Numbered from the stretch's first letter, positions 53,301-62,257 are shown. The stretch: DNA of 64,000 bases from Tenacibaculum holothuriorum (GCF_002120225.1 NZ_LAPZ01000003.1:372001-436000), one strand, 5' to 3'. Notes: generated by a model not told the origin, from the sequence alone. A program made the numbers and translations.

Positions 53301-53627
53301 GCCTATAAAGAAGTAACCAATACTGAAATAATTGCCGATATCATTGCACATATACGTACATCCGCTTTAGGTGAAAATTTAATAAGTCATAAAGAACGTA
53401 TTTCTAATGCAGTTACTAAGCTTAAAACCACACATAACTGGAATCAAATTCAATTAAAATGGTTAGCTAAAATAGAAGCGCAATTACAAAAAGAAACTAT
53501 TATTACTCTAGAAGATTTAAATAAACCTCCTTTTAGTGTAGATGGCGGGTTAAAAAGATTAGATAAAGTTTTTAAAAATGAAACTGCTGAAATTATTAAA
53601 GAATTAAATGAGTATTTATATGCATAA
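50382..53627 (+). CDS. hsdR: Type I restriction endonuclease subunit R
   Basis: 1081 aa from ATG 50382; a TTG 27 nt upstream is in frame but less likely. A DUF4145-like N-terminal segment (about 1-130) is followed by the nuclease core (A-D-Y-A-L-F and V-E-A-K near 246-263, PD-(D/E)xK pattern). The helicase motor has A-M-A-T-G-T-G-K-T (about 405-413), D-E-A-H (about 509), L-T-A-T-P, T-T-G-I-D-V-P and Q-M-I-G-R-A-T-R. The R subunit translocates and cuts unmodified DNA. It is the first of five coupled genes and overlaps the next by 20 nt. Confidence 0.93.
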   Translation: MKTNFNFLKENYLNLFQLVVLAERNCYIDPSTTLSKLRILTEKLASILIDFEQLEEPYDKKQISRLALLANKSDTPLEVISIFHTIRKSGNKASHSGEGTQAEARYMLRQAYYLTKWFIEVYENEDVYSDYEIPQESWFTNEDSRATELEQQIELLKNEVYNYKQKIKEQTQLSAEAKEQRKERAYTKARKTEETEAETRDRIDKQLRDAGWECDTQTLNSKTKKTLPQKGRKIAIAEWKCGTKWADYALFNGLKLIGIVEAKKHIKNVMSDLQQAKHYSEVISITNNINFPEHTNSNNYKVPFLFSTNGKPYLEQFKTASGIWFWDARDQKNIAKPLPNWFSPRDLIEKLNYDENKGIEKLKNTDYDLLSDPNGLSLRTYQIDAIKAVENKILSDTEEKRALLAMATGTGKTRTMIGMCYRLIKSGCFRRILFLVDRRMLGKQASDAFKEVHVEGLQTFAQIYDLQDLKDKTAELDTKIHFATVQSMVQRIAYSDTPPSVGDYDCIVVDEAHRGYTLDKEMDYEEVLLRDQLDFQSKYRMVLDYFDAYRIGLTATPALHTKEIFGNPVFTYSYRKAVVEGYLIDFEPPYVFQTTLSKEGIVWNKGDEVKIYDPEENQIKDIGVTEDEIKVEITGFNRKVITENFNRVILNELISTYGILPENKDKTLIFAATNAHADTIVKLLYEEYAELGEAVDANAIVKITGDVYNREDLLRKFKNDQYPSIVVTVDLLTTGIDVPNISNLVFLRRVNSRILYDQMIGRATRRCDDIGKEVFKIYDCVGVSEIMAKEQVMKPVAPLVTKTFANLIEEIAVIEDEYSKEAKLDRIIAKIQRKVSSFSEQQKEQFQTLAGEPTVRDFAQKLKSIDLQNLDKAIEEHSHLWEFLDREKGRGINYTTLYSNHEDKVEEVTRAYDKSLKPIDYIESFTEFVTNNRNKITALNIVCTKPSSLTRKDLKELRLILDTEGFNKNKLNTAYKEVTNTEIIADIIAHIRTSALGENLISHKERISNAVTKLKTTHNWNQIQLKWLAKIEAQLQKETIITLEDLNKPPFSVDGGLKRLDKVFKNETAEIIKELNEYLYA

Positions 53628-55119
53628 TACTTTAGAATCGCAAATATCGATAAGTAATCAATACCCTATTAGGAGAGATAAAGAAGAAATAGAACGTAAA
53701 AACAATTCTTTAAGACCTGAAATTAAAAAACTAAATGATTTATTATTTATTCAAAAACTGAATATTCCTGAATATCAACGACCATATAAATGGCAAGTAA
53801 AACATGTAAAGCAATTAATTGAAGATATCGTTTTACATCAAAATAAATCAGCATATAGAATTGGAACTGCAGTTTTACATTTAGAAGATGATAAACTGAA
53901 TGTTGTTGATGGACAACAACGTTTAATAACACTATCACTTATCGCATATGTCTTATGCACTAATGAAAAAACAAAAGAATTTGCTTTTAAATATGGGAAA
54001 AACACAGCGCTAACTTTAATAAACAATTCAGTTAATAATAGTATTTCTAAAAAAAACATAGTCACTAACTTTAACGAAATTGAAAGAGAAGTAAGGAATT
54101 TCACAGAAGATGAAATACGTTTTTTCTTTACTAAATGTGAATTAGTATGCATTACACTAACCAGTATCTCTGAAGCCTTTCAATTTTTTGATTCTCAAAA
54201 TGCACGAGGTAAAGATTTAGCACCCCATGATTTATTAAAAGCTTTTCATTTAAGAGAAATGGGGGAGCTTTCTGAAAAAGAAAGGCAACAATGTATACAA
54301 GATTGGGAAAATAAAAATGATGATGATTTAAATGAAGTTTTTAGTCAGTATCTATTTAGGATTAGAAAATGGTCTAAACGGAAACCTGGTAGGTATTTAA
54401 ACAAAGCTAATGCCGCTATTTTTAAAGGTATTAGTTTAAATAAAACTCCTGACTTTCCTTATATATACCCTCTAAAGATCAATAATATTTTTACTAATGA
54501 GTATAATCAACATATACATAGAAAGGTAGATAACAATAAAAAAAAATATCCTTTTCAAATAGATCAGGTTGTTATAAACGGACAACGCTTTTTTGAAATG
54601 ATAGCTTTTTACCAAGAAAAGATTAATAATATCAAACAAACACACAAAATAAAGTGGGTTAAAAAAGACAATAACACATGGGAAATTGATGAAAATGATT
54701 TTTTAAAAAAACTTAATTTTTTAGACATCAATTTAACAAACTGTACTTCTTTTAAAATATTTAAAACATTAGCTAGCTACGAGGGGCGTAAAAGATCGGG
54801 TGACCAATACGTAAGAACATTATTTGATTGTGCTTTACTCTATTATACCGATAAATTTGGAAACCAAGATTTAGACAGAGTTCTTATAAAATTATTTATT
54901 TGGTCCTATAGTTTACGTTTAAACCATCATTCTGTTCAATTAGCTTCAGTTGATAATTATGCAATACATTGGAACAGTATTTTTTGGGTAATTAGAGATG
55001 CCATACAACCAAAAGAAGTATATCAAATATTTATTGAAAACATTGATACTATAAAGTCTTCTAAAACAAGCAGCATCAATGAAATGTTTACCGAATTAAA
55101 ATATTATAATGGAAAGTAA
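53608..55119 (+). CDS. DUF262 (GmrSD N-domain-like) protein
   Basis: 503 aa. N-I-P-E-Y-Q-R-P-Y-K-W (about residues 51-61) and V-V-D-G-Q-Q-R-L-I-T-L (about 97-107) are the ParB/sulfiredoxin-like DUF262 signature with the D-G-Q-Q-R catalytic motif. There is no obvious DUF1524 HNH domain, so it is a shorter variant than the next gene. GmrSD-type enzymes cleave glucosylated or other modified cytosine DNA using NTPs. It overlaps hsdR by 20 nt and the following gene by 11 nt, placing it inside the restriction operon. An ATG at 53620 is an alternative start. Confidence 0.85.
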   Translation: MSIYMHNTLESQISISNQYPIRRDKEEIERKNNSLRPEIKKLNDLLFIQKLNIPEYQRPYKWQVKHVKQLIEDIVLHQNKSAYRIGTAVLHLEDDKLNVVDGQQRLITLSLIAYVLCTNEKTKEFAFKYGKNTALTLINNSVNNSISKKNIVTNFNEIEREVRNFTEDEIRFFFTKCELVCITLTSISEAFQFFDSQNARGKDLAPHDLLKAFHLREMGELSEKERQQCIQDWENKNDDDLNEVFSQYLFRIRKWSKRKPGRYLNKANAAIFKGISLNKTPDFPYIYPLKINNIFTNEYNQHIHRKVDNNKKKYPFQIDQVVINGQRFFEMIAFYQEKINNIKQTHKIKWVKKDNNTWEIDENDFLKKLNFLDINLTNCTSFKIFKTLASYEGRKRSGDQYVRTLFDCALLYYTDKFGNQDLDRVLIKLFIWSYSLRLNHHSVQLASVDNYAIHWNSIFWVIRDAIQPKEVYQIFIENIDTIKSSKTSSINEMFTELKYYNGK

Positions 55120-57043
55120 ATTAGATCAGTTAAATATTCAAGAAGTATTTTCTAATAATAAATACACTATTCCTGTATATCAACGAAACTACGCTTGGAA
55201 AGAAGCTCAAGTGAGTCAATTAATTCAAGACATTTATGATTATGCTATTAATGAGAATACGAATTCTCAAAATTATTATATAGGAAGTTTAGTTGTTTTT
55301 GAACGAAAAGCAATTGACGGTAGTATTATTTATGAGACTATTGATGGACAACAACGTTTAACAACACTTAACATTTTACTATCTGTATTAAAAAATGAAT
55401 TTGATATAAATATTGATAATTATAAAACTAATCTTCATTTTGATAGTAGACCAATGTCTTCAAAAACATTAGAACACATTTATAATAAAACTAAAAATGA
55501 AGATATCAACAAATCAGAAAAAGATTTAAACACAAGAATTACAGACGCTTACACAACAACAACCAATCAATTAAACAAATTAAAGGCTAACAATCATTTA
55601 AAAAAATTTGTAACTTATTTAAAAGACAAAGTAATTCTATTAAGAGTACCAGTACCTCATGATACAGATTTAAATCATTATTTTGAGATTATGAATAATC
55701 GTGGTGAGCAATTAGAAAAGCACGAAGTGTTAAAAGCAAAAATGTTAAAAGTTTTTAAAGACGATAAAAAAGCAACAAAAGCTTTTAATAGTATTTGGGA
55801 AGCTTGTGCTAATATGGAAAAGTATGTACAATATGGTTTTAAACCTAACGATCGTGTTGAACTATTTGGTGGTGATTGGAATAATTTAAAAGCAACTAAT
55901 TTTAACGAGATACTAAGCTGTTTCAAAAATGAAGAAGACAACATTAATCAAGATGAACTTAGTATTCAAGAGCTATTAAAATCTACCTATACAGTAGATT
56001 TCCAAAACAAAAACGAAGAAGACTCTCCTGAACGCTTTAATTCTGTAATTAATTTCTCTAACTTCTTACTACATATTCTAAGAATATTAGTAAACCAATA
56101 TGACGCATATACTACTTTTGACAAAAATATTCCTTTAGATGACAAGCGTTTATTAGATACGTTTGAGTATTTTTTAAGATTAGATGAACAACCTAAAAAA
56201 GAATTTGTAGAAGACTTTGCATTTCTCCTTTTAAAAGGAAAGTTCTTTTATGACAAATATATTATCAAGCGTAATTTAAAAAATGATAAATGGAGTCTTA
56301 AATACCTTAAAGGTGTTGATAAAAAACCTAGATATTTAAACAGCTTTGGAAATGAATTTGATAACGACTTAAACGGTTTAAACAAAAAAATTTTAATGTT
56401 ATTATCTATGTTTCATGTATCTGCACCCACATTAATATACAAACACTGGTTAAATGCTTCCTTAAATTACTTACTAAATCAGGAGGTTTTATCTGACGAA
56501 GCATATATACAATACTTAGAAAAGTTAAGTGATGCCTTTTTATATGATCGTTTTTTAGCTCATAATGAATTAGATTATTATGAAATCATTTATACAAACA
56601 ATGGTATTCCTACAAACGAGACTAAAGATCTTGCATTAAATAAATTAAATCAGGGAACACAAGTTGAAAACTTCATTTTTAATCGATTAGATTATTTACT
56701 GTGGAAAAAAGACCAGCATAGTGAGAAAAAAGAATTTTCAGATTTTATTTTTTCTTTCCGTACTTCTGTAGAGCATTATTATCCGCAAAACCCTTTAGAA
56801 GGCCAAGAAAAAATAGAAAAGAATACCTTAGATAATTTCGGTAATTTGTGTTTAATTAGCCGAAGTAAAAACTCTAAGCTGAGTAATTATATGCCTACTG
56901 CTAAAAAAGAGCATTATAAAAACAAAGACAGTATAGAAAGTATTAAACAACAATTAATGATGCGGAAAGAATTTTGGAATGTTTTTGAAATACGAGAGCA
57001 TTCTGAAAAAATGAAGAGCATACTTATTCAAAGAACAAACTAA
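55109..57043 (+). CDS. DUF262/DUF1524 GmrSD-like protein
   Basis: 644 aa. The N-terminal DUF262 part has I-P-V-Y-Q-R-N-Y-A-W and E-T-I-D-G-Q-Q-R-L-T-T-L. The C-terminal DUF1524 part has V-E-H-Y-Y-P-Q and L-D-N-F-G-N-L-C-L-I-S-R (about 565-605), the H-N-H-like nuclease motif of GmrD. It therefore carries both GmrS-like and GmrD-like halves in one chain. It ends 1 nt before hsdM. A type IV-like, modification-dependent activity is inferred. Confidence 0.88.
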   Translation: MESKLDQLNIQEVFSNNKYTIPVYQRNYAWKEAQVSQLIQDIYDYAINENTNSQNYYIGSLVVFERKAIDGSIIYETIDGQQRLTTLNILLSVLKNEFDINIDNYKTNLHFDSRPMSSKTLEHIYNKTKNEDINKSEKDLNTRITDAYTTTTNQLNKLKANNHLKKFVTYLKDKVILLRVPVPHDTDLNHYFEIMNNRGEQLEKHEVLKAKMLKVFKDDKKATKAFNSIWEACANMEKYVQYGFKPNDRVELFGGDWNNLKATNFNEILSCFKNEEDNINQDELSIQELLKSTYTVDFQNKNEEDSPERFNSVINFSNFLLHILRILVNQYDAYTTFDKNIPLDDKRLLDTFEYFLRLDEQPKKEFVEDFAFLLLKGKFFYDKYIIKRNLKNDKWSLKYLKGVDKKPRYLNSFGNEFDNDLNGLNKKILMLLSMFHVSAPTLIYKHWLNASLNYLLNQEVLSDEAYIQYLEKLSDAFLYDRFLAHNELDYYEIIYTNNGIPTNETKDLALNKLNQGTQVENFIFNRLDYLLWKKDQHSEKKEFSDFIFSFRTSVEHYYPQNPLEGQEKIEKNTLDNFGNLCLISRSKNSKLSNYMPTAKKEHYKNKDSIESIKQQLMMRKEFWNVFEIREHSEKMKSILIQRTN

Positions 57044-57044
57044 C

Positions 57045-58448
57045 ATGCCACTAACCACCCAAGAAATAGTAAACAAACTCTGGAATCTTTGTAATGTATT
57101 ACGAGACGACGGAATTACCTATCACCAATACCTTAACGAGCTTACCTTTATTCTGTTTTTAAAAATGGCAGAAGAAACCGATTATAACAATAAGTTACCA
57201 GAAGGTTACCGTTGGGTAGATTTAAAACAAAAAGAAGGGATAGAACTGTCTACTTTTTACCGTAAACTGTTATTACATTTAGGTACAGAAAGTACAGGTA
57301 AAATTCAAAAAATATACAATAACGCACAAACCAGCATACAAGAACCAGCCAACCTACGTAAAATTATAAAACATATTGATGAACTAGATTGGTTTGAAGC
57401 CAAAGACGAAGGCTTAGGTGAAATGTACGAAGGCTTGTTAGAAAAAAATGCAAGCGAAAAAAAATCTGGAGCAGGACAATACTTTACCCCTCGCCCATTA
57501 ATTAACGTAATGGTACGTTTAATGAACCCAAAAGTAGGCGAACGTTTAAACGATCCTGCTTGTGGCACCTATGGTTTTATGATTGCTGCACACCACCACA
57601 TTTTAAACAACAACGATATTTACAATCTAACCGAAGCTGAAAATAAACATTTACAAACCGAACAATATAGTGGTTGCGAATTAGTTGGAGACACTCACCG
57701 TTTAGCTATGATGAATGCTTTTTTACACGGCATGGGCGGTAATATTGCTTTAGGCGATTCTTTAAGCAGTTTTGGTGAAAACATTAAAAACAAAGACTTG
57801 GTATTGGCAAACCCTCCTTTTGGAACCAAAAAAGGAGGAGACAGACCCACAAGAACCGATTTAGTATACCCAACCAGCAACAAGCAATTAAACTTTTTAC
57901 AAAGTATTTATCGCAGTTTACATACACGCGGTGGCGCAAGAGCTGCTGTAGTATTACCAGATAATGTATTGTTTGAAGATGGTGACGGACAAAACGTACG
58001 TAAAGACCTAATGGATAAATGCAACCTACACACTATTTTACGTTTACCAACAGGTATTTTTTACGCAGCAGGTGTAAAAACAAACGTGTTATTTTTTGAC
58101 AGAGGAACAACAGACAAAAGTAACACCAAAGCGGTATGGTTTTACGACATGCGTACCAACATGCCAAAATTTGGAAAGCGTACGCCATTTACCGAAAGCT
58201 ATTTTACAGATTTTGAAAAAGCATATAATGCCAATGACAGAGCCGAAGTGAAAAACGAACGATGGTCTTGTATTACACGCGAAGAAATTACTAAAAAGAA
58301 CGACTCTTTAGATTTAGGATTAATTGCCGATGATAGTATTACCAAAGCCGAAGATATTGGCGAACCAATAGACATTGCTAAAGAAGCTCTAACCGAATTA
58401 ACTAGCATTACAAAAGAGCTAAATGCGATAATTAAAGCATTGAACTAG
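57045..58448 (+). CDS. hsdM: Type I DNA N6-adenine methyltransferase subunit M
   Basis: 467 aa. The HsdM N-terminal helical domain (about 1-125) is followed by the SAM-binding motif D-P-A-C-G-T-Y-G-F (about 170-178) and the catalytic N-P-P-F motif (N-P-P-F-G-T, about 256-261). It methylates adenine in the site chosen by HsdS and forms the M2S core. It starts 1 nt after the stop of the DUF262/DUF1524 gene and abuts hsdS directly. Confidence 0.94.
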   Translation: MPLTTQEIVNKLWNLCNVLRDDGITYHQYLNELTFILFLKMAEETDYNNKLPEGYRWVDLKQKEGIELSTFYRKLLLHLGTESTGKIQKIYNNAQTSIQEPANLRKIIKHIDELDWFEAKDEGLGEMYEGLLEKNASEKKSGAGQYFTPRPLINVMVRLMNPKVGERLNDPACGTYGFMIAAHHHILNNNDIYNLTEAENKHLQTEQYSGCELVGDTHRLAMMNAFLHGMGGNIALGDSLSSFGENIKNKDLVLANPPFGTKKGGDRPTRTDLVYPTSNKQLNFLQSIYRSLHTRGGARAAVVLPDNVLFEDGDGQNVRKDLMDKCNLHTILRLPTGIFYAAGVKTNVLFFDRGTTDKSNTKAVWFYDMRTNMPKFGKRTPFTESYFTDFEKAYNANDRAEVKNERWSCITREEITKKNDSLDLGLIADDSITKAEDIGEPIDIAKEALTELTSITKELNAIIKALN

Positions 58449-59816
58449 ATGGAAAAGAATTTGCCGAAAAATTGGAAAGTAGTTAATGTTTCTGACTTCG
58501 TTAGTTTATTAGAAATTGGAGGAAGACCAAGAGGTGGTGTAGGTAAATTAACTGAAGGTATTCCAAGCATTAGTGCTGAGCATTTTAATTACGGAGGAGG
58601 TTTTAAGTTTGAAAAAATAAAATTTATCACTAAAGAGTTTTATGAAAAATTAAAAAAAGGAAAAATTGAAAAAGGAGATGTTTTAGTTGTAAAGGATGGT
58701 GCAACAACAGGTAAATCAGCATATATTGACAATAAATTTCCTTTTGATAAAGCTGCTGTTAATGAGCACACTTTTATTATAAGAACTTATGAAGGTTTTG
58801 AAAATAAACTTTTGTTTTACTTCACCTTAAGTGTAGATTTTAATAATTACATATTAAATACTATTGGTGGTAGCACAATTGGCGGAATAAAAAAAGGATT
58901 CATAAATGAACTAAGGTTTAATCTCCCACCACTAGCAGAACAAAAACGTATAGTAGCTAAGTTAGACGAAGTATTTGGGCATTTAGATACTTTAAAGACG
59001 CGTTTAGAAAAAATACCAAACCTGCTAAAAAACTGCAAACAAGCCATTTTAACCCAAGCAGTAACTGGTAAACTTACCGAGGAGTGGCGAAAAGGAAAAC
59101 AGTTGGAGGAATGGTGCAATCAAAAAATTGGAGATCTTATTGATTCTATAGATGTAGGTAAGAGTTTTAAATGTCCAGAATACCCAGTAAAAAAAGGACA
59201 AGTGGGTTTAGTTAAAATAAGTGCAGTAACTTGGAATGTTTTTAATTCGAAAGAAACAAAAACAGTAACTGATAAATCTAAAATTAATAAAAATTATTTT
59301 ATTAATTCAGGAGATTTTTTAATTTCTAGAGCAAATACATTAGAATTGGTTGGTGCTTCTGTAGTTGTAAATGAGATTGAGTTTGATATAATGTTAAGTG
59401 ATAAAGTATGGCGAGTTAATTTCATAAATGATACAATTAAGCTTTATGCTCACAGATTTTTAAAATCACCCAAAGGTAGAAAAGAAATTGAATCAAGAGC
59501 AACAGGAAATCAATTATCAATGAGAAACTTATCTCAAAATAATTTTAAAGATATAGATATTCCTATTCCGCCCAAAAAAGAACAAACCGAAATCGTAAAA
59601 AGAGTAGAAAATTTATTTGCTAAACTAGATACAATAGAGCAACAATACCAAAACCTAAAAACAAAAATAGACCGCTTACCACAAGCTATTTTAGCCAAAG
59701 CTTTTAAAGGTGAGTTGGTAGCACAGTTAGATACTGATGGTGACGCAAAAAAGTTGTTAGCTGAAATACAACAACTAAAAGCCTCTTTAACAATTAAGAG
59801 AAAGAAAAAAACATAA
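58449..59816 (+). CDS. hsdS: Type I restriction specificity subunit S
   Basis: 455 aa with two target-recognition domains: TRD1 about residues 1-155 and TRD2 about 220-380. Each is followed by a conserved helical region (P-P-L-A-E-Q-K-R-I-V-A-K-L and I-P-P-K-K-E-Q-T-E-I-V), with Q-A-I-L-T-Q-A-V-T-G-K-L and Q-A-I-L-A-K-A-F-K-G-E-L at their ends. It determines the recognition sequence. Its ATG follows the hsdM stop with no gap. Confidence 0.93.
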   Translation: MEKNLPKNWKVVNVSDFVSLLEIGGRPRGGVGKLTEGIPSISAEHFNYGGGFKFEKIKFITKEFYEKLKKGKIEKGDVLVVKDGATTGKSAYIDNKFPFDKAAVNEHTFIIRTYEGFENKLLFYFTLSVDFNNYILNTIGGSTIGGIKKGFINELRFNLPPLAEQKRIVAKLDEVFGHLDTLKTRLEKIPNLLKNCKQAILTQAVTGKLTEEWRKGKQLEEWCNQKIGDLIDSIDVGKSFKCPEYPVKKGQVGLVKISAVTWNVFNSKETKTVTDKSKINKNYFINSGDFLISRANTLELVGASVVVNEIEFDIMLSDKVWRVNFINDTIKLYAHRFLKSPKGRKEIESRATGNQLSMRNLSQNNFKDIDIPIPPKKEQTEIVKRVENLFAKLDTIEQQYQNLKTKIDRLPQAILAKAFKGELVAQLDTDGDAKKLLAEIQQLKASLTIKRKKKT

Positions 59817-59843
59817 CGTCATTGCGAGGTACGAAGCAATCTC
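59817..59843 (+). repeat. REP-like sequence after hsdS
   Basis: CGTCATTGCGAGG followed by TACGAAGCAATCTC contains ATTGC/GCAAT inverted ends and resembles a short intergenic repeat common in many bacterial genomes. It is the only copy I see here. It separates hsdS from the small gene downstream. Confidence 0.5.
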
Positions 59844-59860
59844 TCAAATAAAATTAAACC

Positions 59861-60127
59861 ATGAACTACGTTTACTATTTAACTTCGTTTAACGACCTAA
59901 AACAAAAAGTAAAAAACAATGAAAACGATTACTACGAAAGAGATTTTTACGCCTTAATAGATGAAATAAATGCAGAGTTACCTCAAATAACAGAGCGTGT
60001 ATTTAATCATCCTAAATACAATTTTATGCCCACTAAAGAGGTGCCAGAATCGTTACTTTTAAACAATTTAGAAATACTAATAGAAGATATTGATACTTAC
60101 GTAAAAAAGCGTCGTATACAATTTTAA
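59861..60127 (+). CDS. Small protein downstream of hsdS
   Basis: 88 aa, acidic and rich in Tyr/Asn (M-N-Y-V-Y-Y-L-T-S-F-N-D-L-K-Q-K-V). No motif recognised. It lies 44 nt after hsdS, across the REP-like sequence, and 8 nt before the end of the convergent GIY-YIG gene. It may be a restriction-linked accessory or anti-restriction factor; this is a guess from position. Confidence 0.55.
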   Translation: MNYVYYLTSFNDLKQKVKNNENDYYERDFYALIDEINAELPQITERVFNHPKYNFMPTKEVPESLLLNNLEILIEDIDTYVKKRRIQF

Positions 60128-60135
60128 CCACTCCT

Positions 60136-60678
60136 CTACTTTTTACCAACCCATGGGTTTAATCTATCTCGTAGTTTACTTTCTATTTGTGTAATTAAAA
60201 ATTGTTTTATTTCTGGGCTACATTTTTCTAGTTCTGTTGGTAACTTCCAATAAGAAAAAGTAATAGTTTGGTTATTAAAATACTTTCTCCCTTCTAATTT
60301 TAAGCTATATGTACTAGTTTTTCCAGAATGAGTAATATGTTCTTTGATTCTTGTTTTTAATTTTTCAGATTTACCAATATAAAAAGGATATTGACTATCT
60401 AACTCTATATTTTTATGTTTAAGAAATCGTTTTTTAACAACTTTTGGGTAATTACTATAAATATTATCCTCCCAATCTTTTTGTAAGGTTTCTAGGGTAT
60501 ATGTTTTTGTAGGTTTTATATAAAAAACATACACACCAAAATCATTTTTTATAGCCTCAAAATCAACTTTAGAAATTGATTTTTTAGTATTTGCTAACTC
60601 ATCTATTATAACTGCTATTTGTTCGGTTAAATCTATGTTATTCCAAGCAGTATTCAATGCTTGTAATTCTTGTATCAT
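60136..60678 (-). CDS. GIY-YIG nuclease family protein
   Basis: 180 aa. The fold's landmarks appear in order: G-V-Y (48-50), Y-I-G-K (100-103), Arg110, Glu166 in I-E-S-K-L and Asn174 near the C-terminus. The N-terminal 40 residues are helical. Stand-alone GIY-YIG enzymes of this type may be repair or homing-like nucleases; the substrate is unknown. It is on the minus strand, convergent with the restriction operon. The 200 nt between it and the WYL gene show no gene. Confidence 0.85.
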   Translation of the reverse strand: MIQELQALNTAWNNIDLTEQIAVIIDELANTKKSISKVDFEAIKNDFGVYVFYIKPTKTYTLETLQKDWEDNIYSNYPKVVKKRFLKHKNIELDSQYPFYIGKSEKLKTRIKEHITHSGKTSTYSLKLEGRKYFNNQTITFSYWKLPTELEKCSPEIKQFLITQIESKLRDRLNPWVGKK

Positions 60679-60880
60679 ATTTTTCTCTTTTAAAAGTATT
60701 TCTTTAGAAAACTACTTAGCTTTTATTAGATGTAAGTATATAATAAATTAGCTCTGAAACAAAAGTTTTATTTCCAAAACACATACGAAATGAAATCAAA
60801 AAAAGATTGAAAGTTAGTTTAAAGAATCACAATAAATAATTTGTACACCGACCTAAAACCTAAATGTTTTTTTATAATTC

Positions 60881-61783
60881 TTAATCATATATACTAGCCA
60901 TATCCTTTATTTCATTAGCTATTTGATCTCTAAGACTTAATGGTTCTAACACTTTTATTCTACTTCCATACTTTAAAATTTGTTGACGCAATTCAACCGT
61001 ATTACCAACAAACATTTTTAAAATAAAAAAATTTGTTTCTTCTGCTATTATTTCTTGATTAATAAATATCGGAGTCGTTTTAACATACTCTTTCTGACTA
61101 TTATCTATTCTTAGTTTTATTATCTGAGGTTTAATTGTTTCATCATTAAAACTCACACCTACAACATTACTCAATTCATCAACTATTCTATCTAATTTTA
61201 TATCAATACTATTCGCTGTAATACTTAGGTCTGAAATTCTATCAAGAGAAAATGTTCTATATCCTTTTTCTGTCTCCCCTACTACATACCAACGGTTTTG
61301 ATATTCTTTTAAAGCATAAGGTTTTAAAATATATGTTGTAATTGTATTATTCTTTTGAAAATGAACATGCTTAAATTTAACTTCTTTTTTTTGCTGAATA
61401 GCTTCGAACATATCATTAAATACATCAATATTAAATTCTAATGCATTGGGTTCAAACAATATATATTGCATATACTTTTGAGGCATATTTAATGCTTTTT
61501 GATAAGCAATTGCCATAGACTGATACTTTATAAAATGAGAGTACAATTCATTACACCCATCTAATAATAAAGTATAATACCCTTTAACACTATCATCTAT
61601 TTTAAAACCACTATCTTTTAAACTTTTTATATCATTACTTAAAGTACTTGTACTATTACTATGCCCTTTAAACTTTAAATGATTTAATAAATCATTACTT
61701 CTTTTAGTTCCCTCCTTTAAAAAATTTAAAATTGTTATTTGACGTTGAACTTTCTTACTTATTGTATTTTTTTTCTCACTCAT
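60881..61783 (-). CDS. WYL-domain transcriptional regulator
   Basis: 300 aa. A winged-helix N-terminus (Q-I-T-I-L-N-F-L-K-E-G-T-K-R-S-N-D-L) is followed by the WYL domain, with N-R-W-Y-V-V-G-E at about residues 162-169 and R-T-F-S-L-D-R-I, then a C-terminal extension. WYL regulators often sense nucleic-acid ligands and repress defence genes. It is divergent from the membrane protein at 61855 and shares a 49-bp operator-like site with it, so it is probably autoregulated. Confidence 0.87.
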   Translation of the reverse strand: MSEKKNTISKKVQRQITILNFLKEGTKRSNDLLNHLKFKGHSNSTSTLSNDIKSLKDSGFKIDDSVKGYYTLLLDGCNELYSHFIKYQSMAIAYQKALNMPQKYMQYILFEPNALEFNIDVFNDMFEAIQQKKEVKFKHVHFQKNNTITTYILKPYALKEYQNRWYVVGETEKGYRTFSLDRISDLSITANSIDIKLDRIVDELSNVVGVSFNDETIKPQIIKLRIDNSQKEYVKTTPIFINQEIIAEETNFFILKMFVGNTVELRQQILKYGSRIKVLEPLSLRDQIANEIKDMASIYD

Positions 61784-61797
61784 TATTTCCTTTTTAA

Positions 61798-61805
61798 CAA
61801 AAGTA
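61798..61805 (-). promoter_or_regulatory. Putative -7 box for the WYL regulator gene
   Basis: On the minus strand this reads TACTTTTG, matching TAnnTTTG, 14 nt upstream of the regulator ATG. A TTTG (minus strand, 61825-61822) lies within the operator as a possible -33 box with a 16-nt spacer, short of the usual length. Confidence 0.45.
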
Positions 61806-61813
61806 ACAAGTAA

Positions 61814-61862
61814 TTTTCCAACAAAATGGGAAAATAAATACTATTCCCATTTTCGTGGAAAA
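61814..61862. promoter_or_regulatory. Operator-like inverted repeat between WYL regulator and membrane protein
   Basis: Outer arms TTTTCC (61814-61819) and GGAAAA (61857-61862), a 3-nt mismatched pair, then inner arms AAAATGGGAA (61823-61832) and TTCCCATTTT (61844-61853) around an 11-nt centre. Sixteen of 19 arm positions match. It overlaps the regulator's promoter and the 5' end of the divergent gene, consistent with a dimeric repressor site. Confidence 0.75.
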
Positions 61863-62223
61863 TGATGATTTTACTTTGAATCGAATAAAAAAATATATAA
61901 TTATGATTTTGGTATTACTGGTGGTTACACCTATTTTATTAGTAGTTTTTGGTTATTTTTTATGGCAAAGTGCTATGAACAATTATGGATATAACATATT
62001 CGGATGGGGAGTTTTAATTAGACTACTTTTAGCTGTAATAGCTTGCTTTTGGTCTATAGAAATTGGAATATTTCTATTAATTATTTTTTCTTTATGGAAC
62101 TTTATTACTACTTGGAAAAACACTTCGCTTTTCATAGCTCTTTTTTCTATTCTATTTCAACCAGTTGCTCTTTGGTTTGCTTTTGTAGCACTGAATAAAC
62201 TTGCTAAAGAAATTAATGATTAA
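61855..62223 (+). CDS. Small integral membrane protein
   Basis: 122 aa if the GTG at 61855 is the start; that GTG is inside the operator. An ATG at 61903 in the same frame has an A-rich leader and would give 106 aa beginning M-I-L-V-L-L-V-V, and may be the real start. Three or four hydrophobic segments cover almost the whole length. No family recognised. It is followed 34 nt later by the HNH-like membrane protein and probably cotranscribed under WYL control. Confidence 0.65.
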   Translation: MENDDFTLNRIKKYIIMILVLLVVTPILLVVFGYFLWQSAMNNYGYNIFGWGVLIRLLLAVIACFWSIEIGIFLLIIFSLWNFITTWKNTSLFIALFSILFQPVALWFAFVALNKLAKEIND

Positions 62224-62257
62224 TATATTGCCTATACCTAACTAGTAAAAATTGATT

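Noticed and set aside
50382..59816. BREX or Druantia system
   Set aside because: BrxC/PglZ-type or DUF1998-type genes are absent; the operon is type I restriction plus GmrSD-like.
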